Part shown: piece after piece, positions 48,101-61,150 of the stretch
How the letters are laid out: every line of letters begins with the position of its first letter
How positions within the stretch are numbered: position 1 is the stretch's first letter
Notes under the pieces: model-generated
Told to the model about the DNA's origin: nothing
What the model saw: only the letters and a program-made list of their open reading frames with translations
The model's database searches: none
Origin: Henckelia pumila
Lineage: Eukaryota > Streptophyta > Magnoliopsida > Lamiales > Gesneriaceae
Direction: 5' to 3'
Assembly (NCBI RefSeq): GCF_033568475.1
Contig: NC_133121.1
Location: 135,812,375-135,876,374 of the forward strand
DNA: 64,000 bases
Program-made: the position numbers and the translations under genes

Positions 48101-50600
48101 ATGTCAATTAGTCTGAGCACAAATAATTCAAGTCAAAACTCAAAATTTCAATACGAGTGAATTAAGTAAAACTTTGATTTATCCTGACTTCTTATCTATT
48201 TGCCAAACAAAATTCATTTACAAGTTATCACATATCTTTCAGATCACGAGCTTCTTAACAGCACGAAAATAAACAGTTTCTGTTGACTCTATTGAAAGTT
48301 GTGAAATCAAAACAGAGCAGCCATTGACATACATTGTAGGAGAAAAAGTTTTGATAGTACCTGTAAACGAAGTTTATCAACTTCAATCACCATAAGAGAT
48401 CCTAATGGCCCAGAAAGAATCTCCAATGCATTTCCATACTTGGATTGTTGCTCTAACAGGGTTATATAAACACTAAGAGCTGCAGCATAAATAGCTGTTT
48501 CAGAGACCAAAACAATCCCCAACACATAGGTATGCATTTCCTTCAAAATAAACTACAATGAACAGCCAAAAAGAAGAAGAACCTTCTGGCTCGTGTAAGC
48601 TGTGGGAAGCTATATGTTTCTTGAGTAAACCTTCAGCCAAGAGAAAAAGCTTCTCCCCACCATCGCTGCAGCAAACCTTTAACCAGTGAAAACAGCAAAG
48701 TTATATCAAGGAATGAGCATTCATGTGATATAGAAATCACAAATGGCCCAGAATGTATCCTTCACATTACAGAACTGGTAATTGATTTGGCTCACATGAT
48801 CAACAGGTTAACCAGGTCGAACAGACACTCAAGAATAACAGGCAGCCTATCTTTATTTATCTATCACGAACTACAGGTTTGTTATTCACTATCTCAATAC
48901 GATGTTTACTATGTTTTTATGCATAAAACAGTTAAATGTCCTGAAACGCTTCACTGATAACCAGTTATCGCATTCCATAGAATATTTTCCGATTGGACCA
49001 ATATCATAAAACCACTAGACTGGCTGCACAACAAGAACCATTTACCATACATCGTCAGGAATTTATCAAAACACTAAAGAAATAACTCCAGGGAGTATGC
49101 ATCGTATCATTAACTGTAACATGCATAGAAAGCTGTGAAGAATGCATCACCAAAACATTGCCAATGTTCAGAAACATAAACTATATTAAGCCTTTTGTCT
49201 TTCAAATTTCATTTCATTTTTTTAAGCATTTAGAGATTCCATATTTTAAAACCCTTGGACAAAATGGTTCCTCGGAGAATAATAAACAGATGTTCCCTCG
49301 ACTTTTTTTTGGTCAAGTTCATCCAAAAAAAATTTGATAAAAAAGGAATAACTCTAGACGTACATAGAGTCATATCGACTTGAGATGACAAATATAATCA
49401 TGTGATAGATTTACAATTTTTCTTGCAATAATAACAGTGGTTAAAACTATTGAAGTAAGTGCGGACATCCACGCTAAGTATGGACAATCTACAAAAATAA
49501 TAGCGTCAAATGAAGATTCGATTCCATGACGTGTGCAGGAGACAAGCGAGTTCACCTTTTTCTGTAATTCTTTTCGATAAAAAAAACAATTTTTTTTCCA
49601 GAAGAAAAATGTAGTGAGTAAAAAACATTTAACAAGGTGCAGTACAAATTGTGCTTGTAACATAAAGTCCTTCAAATTTTTTATGAATTGAAGGATTAAT
49701 AGATTCCAAACAACCTTAATGCTTGTTAGCCTTAATTAAAACCCTACCTCGAGTACTAAGAACTAAAAGATCATTTAAAAAAAGACATGGAACGTACAGA
49801 CAGACCAGAAGGAGCCAAACCTGCAACTGAATGCTGCAAACTGCCCACATTAAAAACCTTTCTTCACCAGCAATCTTGTACATTTTGATAGCTATCTACG
49901 ACAACAATAAAAAGATTAAATTTACACAGCATACAAGAATTCACATATGACTCTGACGTTTCAAATAAAGAATAGAGGCTGCAAAGAAACATCTATCAAC
50001 CTGTTGCTGCTTCACGAATGAATATTCGCGCACATAACAGTTAAATAAGCCCATCATCAACTCCAAATTGTTGGGATATTTGCTACAAGCGAACTCGTAA
50101 CAACTAGTGGCCATATCCACTGCCATTTCACACAAAATCAAACACCATATTCATCAAAGCTGGAAGAGTCAGTAAACATTTAAGGAATAGGTAAATTAGA
50201 ATGTTACGAACAGTGATCAAGCCGCTGGAAAACAATCTGCAGAGTGCTAAGAGTGAGATCGTCAATTACGTTACTGGAGTCACTTTTTAATAAAATCTCT
50301 TTGGCATTTAAACAAACAGATAGTGCTTCCTCATTCTTTCCCATCCTTTCCAATATCAAAGCCTTCAAAGCCTGCACGGTATGCAACGAAAAACTGAGAT
50401 TTTGTTGAATTCACACAAAGCAGAAAGGACACAACAAACATAGGCAGACTCACGAGTGCGTATGGGGAGTTGGGGTACTTTGAAAGCAGCGAAGCGGACT
50501 GCTTGAGAGCATTCTTGAATTGGCGAGAATCAATGGCGTCCCAAATGGGTCGGACCCTTCGCTCGGGAATACCCCCAGCTAATCCGAATTTGGACGCCAT
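39113..50600 (-). CDS. NAA25: NatB auxiliary subunit NAA25 (N-terminal acetyltransferase B complex)
   Basis: Nineteen exons join in frame: 50600-50454, 50371-50212, 50119-50001, 49895-49821, 48676-48583, 48479-48361, 48027-47957, 47433-47301, 47213-47038, 46553-46351, 45635-45505, 44372-44296, 43663-43589, 43421-43229, 42782-42663, 42446-42308, 42029-41989, 40574-40329 and 39805-39113. The product is about 1003 residues. The N terminus MASKFGLAGGIPERRVRPIW and blocks such as KYPNNLELMMGLFNCYVREY, SPMWADLNDLLREYLKFMDD and RPWWTPTYDKNYLLG match plant NAA25 (Arabidopsis At5g58450, about 1065 residues). The protein is a TPR-type helical scaffold that binds the catalytic subunit NAA20 and the ribosome; NatB acetylates nascent Met-Asp/Glu/Asn/Gln starts. 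Exon 17 is only 41 bp. The exon map is by eye, so one small exon could be missed. Confidence 0.95.
45758..45881 (+). repeat. Exact 62-bp tandem duplication in a NAA25 intron
   Basis: 45758-45819 and 45820-45881, beginning AGAACCACATAATATTC, appear identical. They lie between NAA25 exons 10 and 11. Confidence 0.93.
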
Positions 50601-52395
50601 TTATGAATCACGGTGGGAGGTTAAGGATTTCAACGGATTGGAGGCGACGGTGATCCTAACAGGCTATGGCGGCGGAGGGTTTGCAGCGGCGGATAGTAGT
50701 TTGGACGGAGTTGAGTGTTAGGGGTTTTGCAGAGAAGGGCAATTTTGGACATGAAAATAACTTCTGGGGAATTTACTTGCAACTGCTCAGCTTCACTGCG
50801 AACGTACATACTACGCAGCACGTGCTCTTTTCAATCTTCGTTAATTGTTGTATCTTAAAATTTATTTTGGTCTACCCATTATTAATAAAAGGTCGAATTT
50901 ATATGCGAACTATTGAAAATGTTTAATTGATACATGATTCAGTTAAAAAATAATGTTCTAAGCACCACTTAGGCTGTAGATTCTTGTTCATCGCCTCGCT
51001 TTTTTACTAGAATATGCATCTAGGTATCGCGCGCCTAATCTCCAAGCTGCCTAGACGGCAATAAATCATCCTAGGTTGTTACTATCTTTTTATAAAAAAA
51101 AATTAAAAATCAAAAACTAAAAAAGTGAAACGCGACGCAAGAATCAAAACATAGAAAGAACGAAGCAGCGCAAAAAAGAAAATGAAGACAAAAATTAAAT
51201 CTCGTATTACATATGAAAACTTAATATCCATTAATATTTATGTTATTATTATTATTAAAATTTTATAAGAGTTTCGTACAAAAATTGAAAAACACAAGAC
51301 ATAACAATTATATTTTATAATAAATTCATGAACATCCCAATATATATTGTATTATTTAGCCCTTGTGAGGGCTACATTTTATCGATTGGATTACTTAGTT
51401 TTGTTTATTTATGTATTTAATTAAGATTATACTAAAATAATTATGACGTGTTGTACCCATCAAATACAATATATTTATATTTTTAAACAATTATTTTATT
51501 TTATACATATAATATACACATCGGGTGTTTTTCTTTTTTAAAAAATATTATTTATACTATTTAAGTAAATAAACCGATACATACATAATATACACACATA
51601 TTAAGAGTCATTTAGTATTGCAGTGTCTATCACCTATCACCTATAATATAAAATCATTTTATTTTACCAAATAAAAACAGATATATATTGATTGTCTATA
51701 TAAATAATTTTTTGAAAAATAAACCAAACATAAAATTTATTGTTCTCATTAATATTTCACCAGATTCAACCTAACAATTAGGATATGTGGATTGATAATC
51801 ATAGAATGAGCTTGTTAATTCGATCTCATCCATTATTTACTTTCAAAAAATCAATTCTTTCCCCGTCATTTAATCCTTATTTCATGATATATCTCATTCT
51901 TAATTACATGAGGTATAACATATCCTTAAGAATATTTTTGAAAAAAAATCTACATAAATCCTAATATACTCTTCTTTAGTTCCTTTGTTTTCTTCTCAAT
52001 TTCTCTCTTTCTTTCTCTCTATTTTTTATAACTCAATTTATTCGTTTTAACTATTTAAAACAATACATATTTTTATACCCAATAATTTTGATACGTGAAA
52101 ATAACTCAATTATGAATCAATAATGATTTACGATATTAAAAAAAACGATCAAATTCAAATTATATATGAATACAAAATTAAACATAAGATTATATAAGTG
52201 GATGATAAAACTGTAATTCGTTCATCAATCATTGTTTCAATCCCAAAATTAATAACTCAAAGTAAATATGTTATTGTTTATCCATCATTATTTCACATCT
52301 TTCAAAATCATTTTAATAATCATAATATAATTTATCACATATAATCTCATCTCATTAAATAAAGGCAAGCTTAATATCTCAAAACAAATAGTAGA
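50601..52395. other. Upstream region of NAA25, no gene
   Basis: The first 250 bp hold the NAA25 promoter and leader (minus strand). Short ORFs here are overlapping frames without domains. The rest is AT-rich. The stretch 50983-51060 (GCCTCGC, GCGCGCCTAA, GCCTAGACGGC) may be a decayed element. Confidence 0.5.
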
Positions 52396-52659
52396 CTAGT
52401 ACAAGTTGCTTCTCTCGTTGACTTCCACAAGAGTTTTTGAAAAAGCCACATAAAAAAATCTGAAAAACAAACAATTTTGTTGTTCATAAATAGTTTATAT
52501 TTTACATTATATCTAAAAATAATAAACAATTTTTATATTTTAAAATTAAAAATACAATTGAAAGATAGTATTTATAAGTAGTAATGACATTTTTGTTTAT
52601 CCATTAATTTGAGCAAGGTAACCATTATAAAAGATTCATGTATTATTATATTGTATAGA
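52396..52659 (-). mobile_element. Mini-Helitron, 264 bp
   Basis: On the minus strand it begins A|TCTATACAATATAATAATA (TC at 52659) and ends CTAG|T (CTAG at 52399-52396), preceded by a weak hairpin around AAGTTGCTTC. Its interior matches the element at 52963-53187. Confidence 0.6.
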
Positions 52660-52686
52660 TGCATGATTATTGCTTGACAACATATA

Positions 52687-52951
52687 CTCCATCCGTCTCA
52701 ATTATATAGTCCACGCTTTTTTTTGTCTCAAATACATAGTCATATACCATATTTAGTAATATTTTTTTATACTCATTTACTAATATACCCCTATTAACTA
52801 CATATTGAAAATTGTGCAATCATTTATTGCAATCATTTCTAATACATTAAATAGGGATAAAATATGAACTTTGTATAAAATTTACTTTTCAATAATATTT
52901 TCTTAATCTGTGTGAAAAAAGAGCAGGACTATGTATTTGAGACGGATGGAG
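52687..52951. mobile_element. Stowaway-type MITE (Tc1/mariner), 265 bp
   Basis: Terminal inverted repeats CTCCATCCGTCTCAA and TTGAGACGGATGGAG, extending inward to TATAGTCC/GGACTATG, are flanked by TA on both sides (52685-52686, 52952-52953). The sequence is the classic plant Stowaway terminus. It is noncoding. Confidence 0.92.
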
Positions 52952-52962
52952 TAATATATTTA

Positions 52963-53187
52963 TTAGTAATCTACGCACGCGAAAATTCGCATGCATAAAT
53001 AGTTTATATTATATTTAAAAATAATAAACATTTTTTTTATATTTTAAAATTAAAAAATATATAATTGAAAGATGATATTTATAAGTAATAATTACATTTT
53101 TGTCCATTCATTAATTTGATCAAGTTGGTTATTTTAATAACCAAGGTGGTTATTCTAATAGATTCATACATTATTATATTGTATAGA
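52963..53187 (-). mobile_element. Mini-Helitron, 225 bp, intact ends
   Basis: On the minus strand it begins A|TCTATACAATATAATAATG (TC at 53187). The right end has a hairpin (9-bp arms around 52975-52994, one G.T pair), then GTAGATTA and CTAA|T (CTAA at 52966-52963). It is separated from the Stowaway MITE by only 11 bp. Confidence 0.75.
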
Positions 53188-53467
53188 TTGTATAGATGTA
53201 TATATATTCTAAAAATACATTTTATTTTTATAAATATAAATATATATAGTTATACATCGGTTGTTTTTTTATTTAATTTAATTAAAGAACTTTAAACCTA
53301 TACATTGTTTCAAAAAATAAGTATAAATAAAATACCTTAAAAAAAACCTATACATACAATATACACACGTATTAATACGCGCAGACTGGGATTTGAGCAG
53401 TGGCAGGAATAACCTGAACCGCCATCTCCGTCGCGGGAATGGAGAAGAAGGAATACTGAAACACAAC
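53188..53467 (+). other. Immediate upstream region and leader of SNX2
   Basis: 280 bp between the mini-Helitron and the SNX2 ATG. The frame is open upstream from a TTG at 53393, but no in-frame ATG precedes 53468. No clear TATA box was assigned. Confidence 0.45.
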
Positions 53468-56400
53468 ATGGAAGACATCTATCCCTCCAACGACGACGTT
53501 TCCAGCTCCAAATCCTACTCCAACTACCACAGCGCAATGTCCACCCTCTCATCCTCCTCCCCCGCCGTCGAACACCCCCTTCTTCCGCCGCCTTCCACTG
53601 CCACCACCGCCTACGTTTCCGATCCCCTGCTCCTGAACCCTCGGGGTTCACCACTTGAATCTCCTTCATACGCTGACGTCATATCCAGCCCCTTTCGCGA
53701 CGTTTTCTCGGAATCCAATGGCAATGGCACGCTCGAGGAGGAATCGACGGTTTCTCCTAGATCTCAATCTTCCAGCCCGGAGTATCTGAAGATCACGGTT
53801 TCGAGTCCGCAAAAGGAGGTCGAATCTTCCAGTTCGATTGTTCCCGGTGGCAATACTTATGTCACCTATTTAATCACCACCAGGACGGATATCTTAGATT
53901 ACCGAGGTTCGGATTTTAGCGTGCGGAGGAGGTTTAAAGACGTGGTGACGCTGTCGGATCGGTTGAGCGAGGGTCACCGAGGGCTTTTTATTCCACCTCG
54001 GCCTGATAAAAGTGTAGTGGAAAGTCAGGTGATGCAAAAACAGGATTTTGTGGAGCAGAGGAGAGTGGAATTGGAGAAATACTTAAAGCGGCTGGCGAAA
54101 CATCCCGTTGTTAGAAAGAGCGACGAGTTGAGGGTTTTTCTGACAGTACAGGGTAAAATGCCACTGCCCACAAGCATCGATTTGGCGTCCAGAATGCTAG
54201 ATGGGGCAGTGAGGCTGCCCAAGCAGCTGCTTGGGGAGTCTACGAGTGTGATCGAACCTGAGGAGGTGGTGCAGCCTGCTAAAAACGGGAAGGATTTGCT
54301 AAGGTTTTTCAAGGAGTTGAAACAATCTGTTGCCAATGATTGGGGTAATTCGAGGTCTCCTTTGGAGGAGGATGACGAGGAGTTCTTGGAGAAGAAAGAG
54401 AAGTTACTGGAACTTGAGCAGCAACTTTCAAACGCATCGAAACAAGTCAGTTGGAATTTTAATTTTTTTCAATCACTATTTTTTTGGATGTAAAATGTGA
54501 ATATTACATATCTGCATTTTTTAGTTGATAATGTTATGCTAAATTCACTATATGTGTCTGCATGGACTGCTGTTTGTATTCATTTGTCCACGATATGTAT
54601 CTGTGATGAATGTTTCTATTCTATGATTTGGTAGGCTGAATCACTGGTCAAAGCCCAGCAAGATATAGGCGATACAATGGGAGAATTAGGGCTATCTTTG
54701 ATCAAACTAACTAAATTTGAGAGCGAACATGCTGAACTGAATACTCAAAGAACAAGGGCTGCTGACGTAAAAAATGTTGCCACTACTGCCGTCAAATCTA
54801 GCAGATTGTACCGCGAACTTAATTCACAGATCGTGAAACATTTGGTGAGTGCTGAATTCTTGTTTTGGGTAAGCTTTGTCAAAAGCTTTTGCCTCGTTGG
54901 GATTAATTTATTGAGTGTGTAATCTACTAATCTTGAATGTGAGATCTGGGAGTGATTGTTCTAGATCTTGTTCTGGCCGATTGAATGGAATTTTTTGCCA
55001 AATAACATCCTAATTATCTCACTCACTTTTTGTTGCTGCTTTATTAATTATTTGGTTATTTATTCCTTGGCTGGATCCTTGTCTTCTTACCATAATTTAT
55101 TGTTGGACGTGTTTACACTTGTGTACTTCCACTTAAGAGAGTAAAACAAACAAAAATGAATTGGTCGATCAAAAATTTTAAATGTTGAATTAAATGTGCA
55201 ACCAATTTTTCATGGGTTAACACAGAGAGACATATAATTTTCCTTTTGTATCTATTTTACGACATTTACCCCTTTCTCTGTAATTATTGCAGGAAACATT
55301 GCAAGAATACATGGGCTTGATGTTTGCTGTGCGCAATGCATTCTCTGACCGTTCTAGCGCACTATTGACATTGCAAACGCTTGTGTCTGAATTGCATTCC
55401 TTGCGTTCTAGAACAGAAAAACTAGAAACTGCGGCATCTAAATTATTTGGATCTGACAAATCAAGGATCCGTAAATTACAAGAGCTAAATCATGCCATTA
55501 AAGTCACAGATGATGCTAAAAGTTGTGCTATCAGAGAATATGAACGGATTAAGGTACAAATTCTTAAAGCGTGGCTTGGAAAACTGTGAACTAGATTACG
55601 AGTAGATACAATTTCTTGCTAATTTGGTAGGCTTTTTTATCCAGAAATATTAGAATGAGGTGTCCATCTTTGGATTATTTTAAATATCCACACGCATTGG
55701 GCTTTTTGCCATCATTTAGAGTCTTAGTCAACTCATGGCGCACTTTGAGTAGCCTTTTGCTTTTACTACATGAAATCGATTTTTTTGTAATGATCACGCG
55801 GGAACGTCTCCTTTGTATCAACTTATGGGATTCTTGTGGTTACACGTCGTCGATCTACATATTGATCACTTGTATCAACGTCTCCTTTGTTTGATTATTT
55901 TGAGTTGGGGCTAACATTTATTAGTAAATGATGTAGCATGTTGCTATTGCTGTATAACATTTTCCTTTGCAGGCAACGAGTTTGGATCCTTTCCACTCGA
56001 ACTTTTGTAAAAGTTTCCACAGCTTAGAGGATGGCTGTAACCTTAAGTTGTTTTTTCCCCAATGATTTTCCTTGGAGATTTAAGTTTGTTTAAACAAATT
56101 CCATACTAGTTTTTATTTCCTGTAATCCCATTTGGTTCATAAAAGTGTGTAAAGTTAGATTAGGGTGCTTCACAAGTATCTGTCCTGTAACCATGTGTCC
56201 ACCTGTGTGGATCTAAAAGCATGATTATGAACTAGCTATAGAAAAAATATGCACTGGGCAGTCCTTTTCATATGCATCCAGATCTTTAATTTCCTGTGTG
56301 GTTTTTATATTTGATTTTAGTTGAAGAGGTACCAAATAGTTTCTAGCCATGCACTTGCTTACCTAATGAATTGCAGTTTTGCTTTCTCTTCCTTTTGCCA

Positions 56401-59289
56401 GGAGATTGACAAATATATATTGAGTTGAATTCCCATAATTGGACCTGTATCATATCCAAGCCAAATACCTGATTAATATTTCTAGGGACTTGGTATTTTC
56501 TCCTTGGGTGGGTCGGGTCTAATCGAAGTCAATTAACTCATGTAGACTTGGGGAGAGTGTGCACAGAGTTTGTTTTGAAAAATTAATTGTCAAGTCCTTT
56601 GCCTTTAAGAAAGGAATCCATGTAGGAGTTTGCAATTTCACCAATTTTAAAGTTTCGTTTGGACAATTATTTTAAAAATATTTTTAACGTTTTACAAGTG
56701 AAAAAACTTAAAGCACGTGTTTTGACAAGATTTTATAAGAAGTTTATAATTATTTTTTTAAAAAAAATTGTTTTCCAAGTTTAATTTTTAAAAAATCATT
56801 GATACTTTTTTGATTTTTTAGAATCGAAGGCAATGATGAAAATCAAAACATATTTATTAACGATGAAAAGTTTTATAGAATAGTTGTCCAAATACATTTT
56901 TATTCTTAAAACAATTTTTAAAATATTTTTATAGAAATTTTGTAAAAAAACATTTTTATAAAAACGTTTTATAAGTACTTTATCCAAATGGACCCTAAAT
57001 ATTTTGCTAACTGTTAGGAACATTTCCTTACCTAGCTCACTTGATTGTGTGAGACTGTGGGTCTTTTTTCATCATTCCCAAAACATAAAAATTACGAGGT
57101 TCTTAACTTCGATGGCTTTTCTCTACCCCATTTGTCTAACTTTCCAAACATACAAAGGTGCTCCTCCCACCCCCGGTGCATAGAAGTAGAAAGTTATCTG
57201 ATGTTATTTGATATATATGGGATTCAATCAAAGAGGAAGATAAAATTTATATTTTCCTTGCTATTTTCTTAATTATTGTTACATTCCCAGCTAATTCTTT
57301 TTGCTTAAGTTATGTTTTTTTTTTTTGTGGTGCCTAATTATAGCTTCTCGCTAAATGGGTATGATAGGAATTATAGTGAAAAATATATTGTTTACGAGTT
57401 ACGACTGTGCTTGTTTGTTGCCTTAGAGATTCAAAACTTTAATCGCTTTATATAAATACTGAGATTATTATTATAATGATTGCCACATTTGGTAACTGGG
57501 AAGAATCTGATGTATGAAACAAACTTCTCTCTCTTATTTCTGAGCGTTTTATCAGCACACTCTTCTTGCTTGTCTTTCCTTTTATGCTTAAAGATTGGGT
57601 GGTTACAGGAAAATAATAGGAGCGAGATCCAAAGGCTTGACGAAGAAAGACAGGCTGACTTCATTAAAATGCTAACAGGATTTGTCACTACCCAGGTACT
57701 TATACTTCCTGGAAAGTAATTACTGATGCTGGGCAGATGCTTGGCAAGAAAGCTTGAATTCTAATGGCTTGAGATTTGACCCGGAGCTTGGTATTGTGAA
57801 TTTGAAATTTGATTCATACCTAATAGGTTGTGATGAGATCTGTCTTAGTGACAATTAAATGGCGTATGTCAATGTAGTTAGGTAGGATTGATCTTGCATT
57901 GTCACATTCTATGTGGCAAATGAGAGGGTCAATTAGGTGCATGCTGGGCATATAAAACACTTTTACATCTTGTATGCCTGGTGGAGCATTTCCTTTCCCT
58001 TTATATTCTTTTCGCTACTTATTATGAATCTTCACAAAATAATGAAATGTGACAGAAGTTGCTATCACATAAGGAAAAATGCAATACTTGAATTGGTTTT
58101 GTCAAAAATAGATCCTTCTCCAATTGGCAAAGACAATGAATCCACCAGAGACACAGATTATTGATATTATGTACACTTCAACCCAAACTTTTTGTAACCC
58201 AACTCTGAAAGAATAGGAAACTCCTTTGTAGGCATACCCCAGGGAATAATTAACAGTATAGTGTCGTGCTGTATTGGTGCAGGATTCTGCTCCACAAACT
58301 AAAGGGCTTATATACCTTTTTTTAACTTAAAACTATGTAAACGTGAAAAATGGAGTATAATTTGGGTGAGGTCTCCCGTAATCTTCATAGCTGCTGGTAT
58401 GGACCATATTGTCTCCATGATCTTCCAAATGCTGTCTGAAAATTAATTTCAGACAATTCTGTTGCTTTAGTGGTCTTAAGCAGGCATGGCAATCATGCTA
58501 CCAGATTACCCTCTTTCTTGGTTGTCCACACATCAATTAGCAGTTAATATCTCACCTCGAGAAAAATGGATCATCGCTCCATTGTGTTTGGTTTTCTCGT
58601 GCTCTGTGCTCTGTGATTCTTTGATGTGAAAATAACACATTGATTTCCATAGACTTCACAAATCAAATAGATTCTATCACCGCATCTGCCAAAGCCACGT
58701 CCTCGTGGAACTGAATCTAATGGTTAAAATCTATTCATTTTAAACGATCAATGAATGAGTACCTGAGTGCTCTAAATCTAGGTGATCCAACATCTGGATG
58801 GATTCTATGATTTGTGGAAGTATCTGCGACAAAAGTAAGATTCCCAAAGTCCAGTTTCAATAATTTTGATTTATTGGGGGAAAAAGAAGAGAACACATCT
58901 ACTTTTCTTCCTCATATCCTAATTTGGAGCCGATAAATCGTCTTCTTATTTAAATGGGATGCTGCATATGCAAAAGGTATAAGTGACGATAGAATTAGTT
59001 AAAAATTTAAAGCAGGGCTTCATTTATATTTATGGAGAACAACACATGTTGTAAGATTGCTTCTTGTGAATGTGTTGGAACAGTTTCATTTGTTATTGGT
59101 GTGTGCTAGCTTGTGGAATGCAGTTTGCACAAGTATCATGTATGCTTCACATTTTGATATAACTTTACCTATCCCTTATGCACACAGCCTTTCGTTGTGA
59201 TCAAACAGGTAGCATACACAGAAAAAATTGCGAACGAGTGGGCTAAAGTGGCAGATCAGACGAGCATGTACTCTAAAGAGAGGACGTAA
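53468..59289 (+). CDS. SNX2: Sorting nexin 2 (PX-BAR protein, retromer-associated)
   Basis: Five exons: 53468-54445, 54635-54844, 55293-55553, 57609-57695 and 59209-59289, all phase 0, giving 538 residues. The start MEDIYPSNDD is the first ATG in frame. The N terminus is acidic and Ser/Pro-rich. The PX domain spans about residues 106-228 (YLKITVSSPQKE, VRRRFKDVVTLSDRL, GLFIPPRPDK, RRVELEKYLKRLAKHPVV). The rest is a helical BAR domain rich in heptads (EKKEKLLELEQQLSNASKQ, ...RIRKLQELNHAIKVTDDAK). The family matches Arabidopsis SNX2a/SNX2b, which work with SNX1 on endosomal membranes through PI3P binding and membrane curvature sensing. The last two introns are long (2055 and 1513 bp). It lies head-to-head with NAA25. 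Confidence 0.95.
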
Positions 59290-59717
59290 CGAAGAAATGT
59301 ATATTATGCGAGTTTGAACTTTTACCTTGGTTTTTTTCTCAGGTTTAAGTTTTAGATTGTAGTCCTTTATAAATTCTCGCCTCTACACCACAAAATCTTT
59401 CTTCTTTAGTTGCAACAGCGTGTTTACAGGTTGTTACAGATCTTCTAGTGTTGCTGTAAGATCATTTTTCCTCGTTTTTTTTATTTTTGGAGAGTAAGAT
59501 CATTTTTTTCTTATAGAAAAGATGAATCACAGCTGTTGTGTGTAACGAATATATGAATTTGGCGTCCATATTGAGTTAACTTTTAGCCATTCCTCAGCTT
59601 CTGTTTACCAATATCATATCGGCAGATACACTCTGTGCTACTTATGCAGGAAACGAACATCTGTGAAGGAATGTCATGTGGTGTTTTTGTTGCTATGATA
59701 CATACGGTTAGTTCGAT

Positions 59718-59860
59718 GCTACCCCCAGGGTAGTGTTCTGGGGGTAGCGTGACGGATCATGATTGGTCAAAATCAGTGAGCCCCACGTGAAACTCATTAA
59801 TTTTGATCAATCATGGGTTACACGTCGCCATGCGGGCACTACCCAGCGGGCGGCATGTAC
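59718..59860. repeat. Fold-back repeat A
   Basis: Perfect 11-bp arms GCTACCCCCAG/CTGGGGGTAGC (59718-59728/59738-59748), then a second inverted pair ATGATTGGTCAAAAT/ATTTTGATCAATCAT (59759-59773/59800-59814) with one mismatch. Related GC-rich sequence (CACTACCC) follows on the right. Confidence 0.7.
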
Positions 59861-59901
59861 AAAACCGATGCATGTACTTGGTGCTTTACTTTATCTTGTT
59901 A

Positions 59902-59985
59902 GGTAAAAAGCACATGATTGGTCCAATCATGTGGGACCCACATAAAATATGTGGGGTCCACATAATTTAGGCCAATCACAATACT
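59902..59985. repeat. Fold-back repeat B
   Basis: TGATTGG (59915-59921) pairs with CCAATCA (59972-59978). Inside are two near-palindromes, ATGTGGGACCCACAT (59929-59943) and ATGTGGGGTCCACAT (59949-59963). Confidence 0.7.
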
Positions 59986-60251
59986 CAACACCACGCATGG
60001 GGTAATATCCCATGAATAGGTTCGAAAATTTTCTTGTTATGTTTCGGGATAATAATGATAAATAATAGAAGATAAAAAAAGAAAAAAAAACAACAGTGGA
60101 GCATTCCTATATCCATGTTATGAATGATGTATAAAGTTATGAATGATGTATAAAGTGTAAATTAATACTTTTATCGTTGAAAAGTATATTTTTTCGTGAG
60201 TTAGATAATAGATTTGATCATATCCCATGGGTTTTACCCATGTGATAAGTT

Positions 60252-60322
60252 GAAGCACATGATTGGTCAAATTATGTGAGCTCCACATGATTGATGTGGG
60301 ACCCCATGATTTGAACCAATAA
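60252..60322. repeat. Fold-back repeat C
   Basis: Same layout as B: GCACATGATTGGTC at the left, ATTTGAACCAAT at the right, and two near-palindromes (ATGTGAGCTCCACAT at 60274-60288 and ATGTGGGACCCCAT at 60294-60307) between. Confidence 0.7.
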
Positions 60323-61150
60323 AAAAGTTCTACCTACTCCATGAAATAGGATCGAAGTAACCATTTGTCTTATTGATCTCACAAGAGCTTTTGTGAAGTA
60401 ATATGCGGGTTGTATGTATCCATACCATTCCATGAAGAATTTGCACCTCAAAGTAACAATCGATTTTGGTATTACTTCTTGAATGTCCAAAAATATTTCT
60501 ACCCTATTCTTTTACTATTTCTTTTGTAATTTCTTTTTTTCTCTAACAACTACTTCAGAGCTTCACCTCATATTTTATAATCACCGAACACTTTTTTGAC
60601 AAATTACGTAGTTATTTCTTTTTTGAGAAATAATTAGTTATTTCTTTTCTTGGACAAAACCTGCAAAAACTGACGGTAAAAAAAAAAACCGATATATATA
60701 CATTTTATATTTTAATCATTTAAATTTGTGTTGCATAGTAACTCAGACAAATGTCTTCGATTTGTTGAACGAAAGTTCCAAAATAATGCCAATAAATATA
60801 GAGCAAAAATATCTTAATTGCAATAAAATAAAATAAAATAAACCTCAATTTCACTCAAAAACCTGTTATCTAAGAAAAAGGTTGAATTATAGTTCAAAAA
60901 AAAAAAAAAAGTAGAAGCAAATTTGAAGTGAAAGCGCTCAACTTCCAAGATGCTTTATTTCCATACATATGAATCATCATCATCATCTCCTTCGACTTTG
61001 GCTTTAATGGCCGTCCTTTTTTACCCATAAAATCAGTCAGTCCCAGAAACCGCGTTTCTTCATGGGCCCCACTTCACCCCTTCTTTTTCTTTATCGCACA
61101 AAAGCAAGCAATTGCTGAGACCAAGCAAAAGTGGTAACGAAGCTTCATCC

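Larger units (their letters stand above)
59290..61150. other. Region between SNX2 and EXO70B1 with fold-back repeats
   Basis: It holds the SNX2 3' UTR (first few hundred bp), three fold-back blocks (59718-60320, listed separately) and the EXO70B1 promoter and leader. No gene is supported. Confidence 0.55.

Noticed and set aside
53337-53669. Minus-strand Arg/Trp-rich ORF over SNX2 exon 1
   Set aside because: It is a shadow frame of a GC-rich coding exon; no domain.
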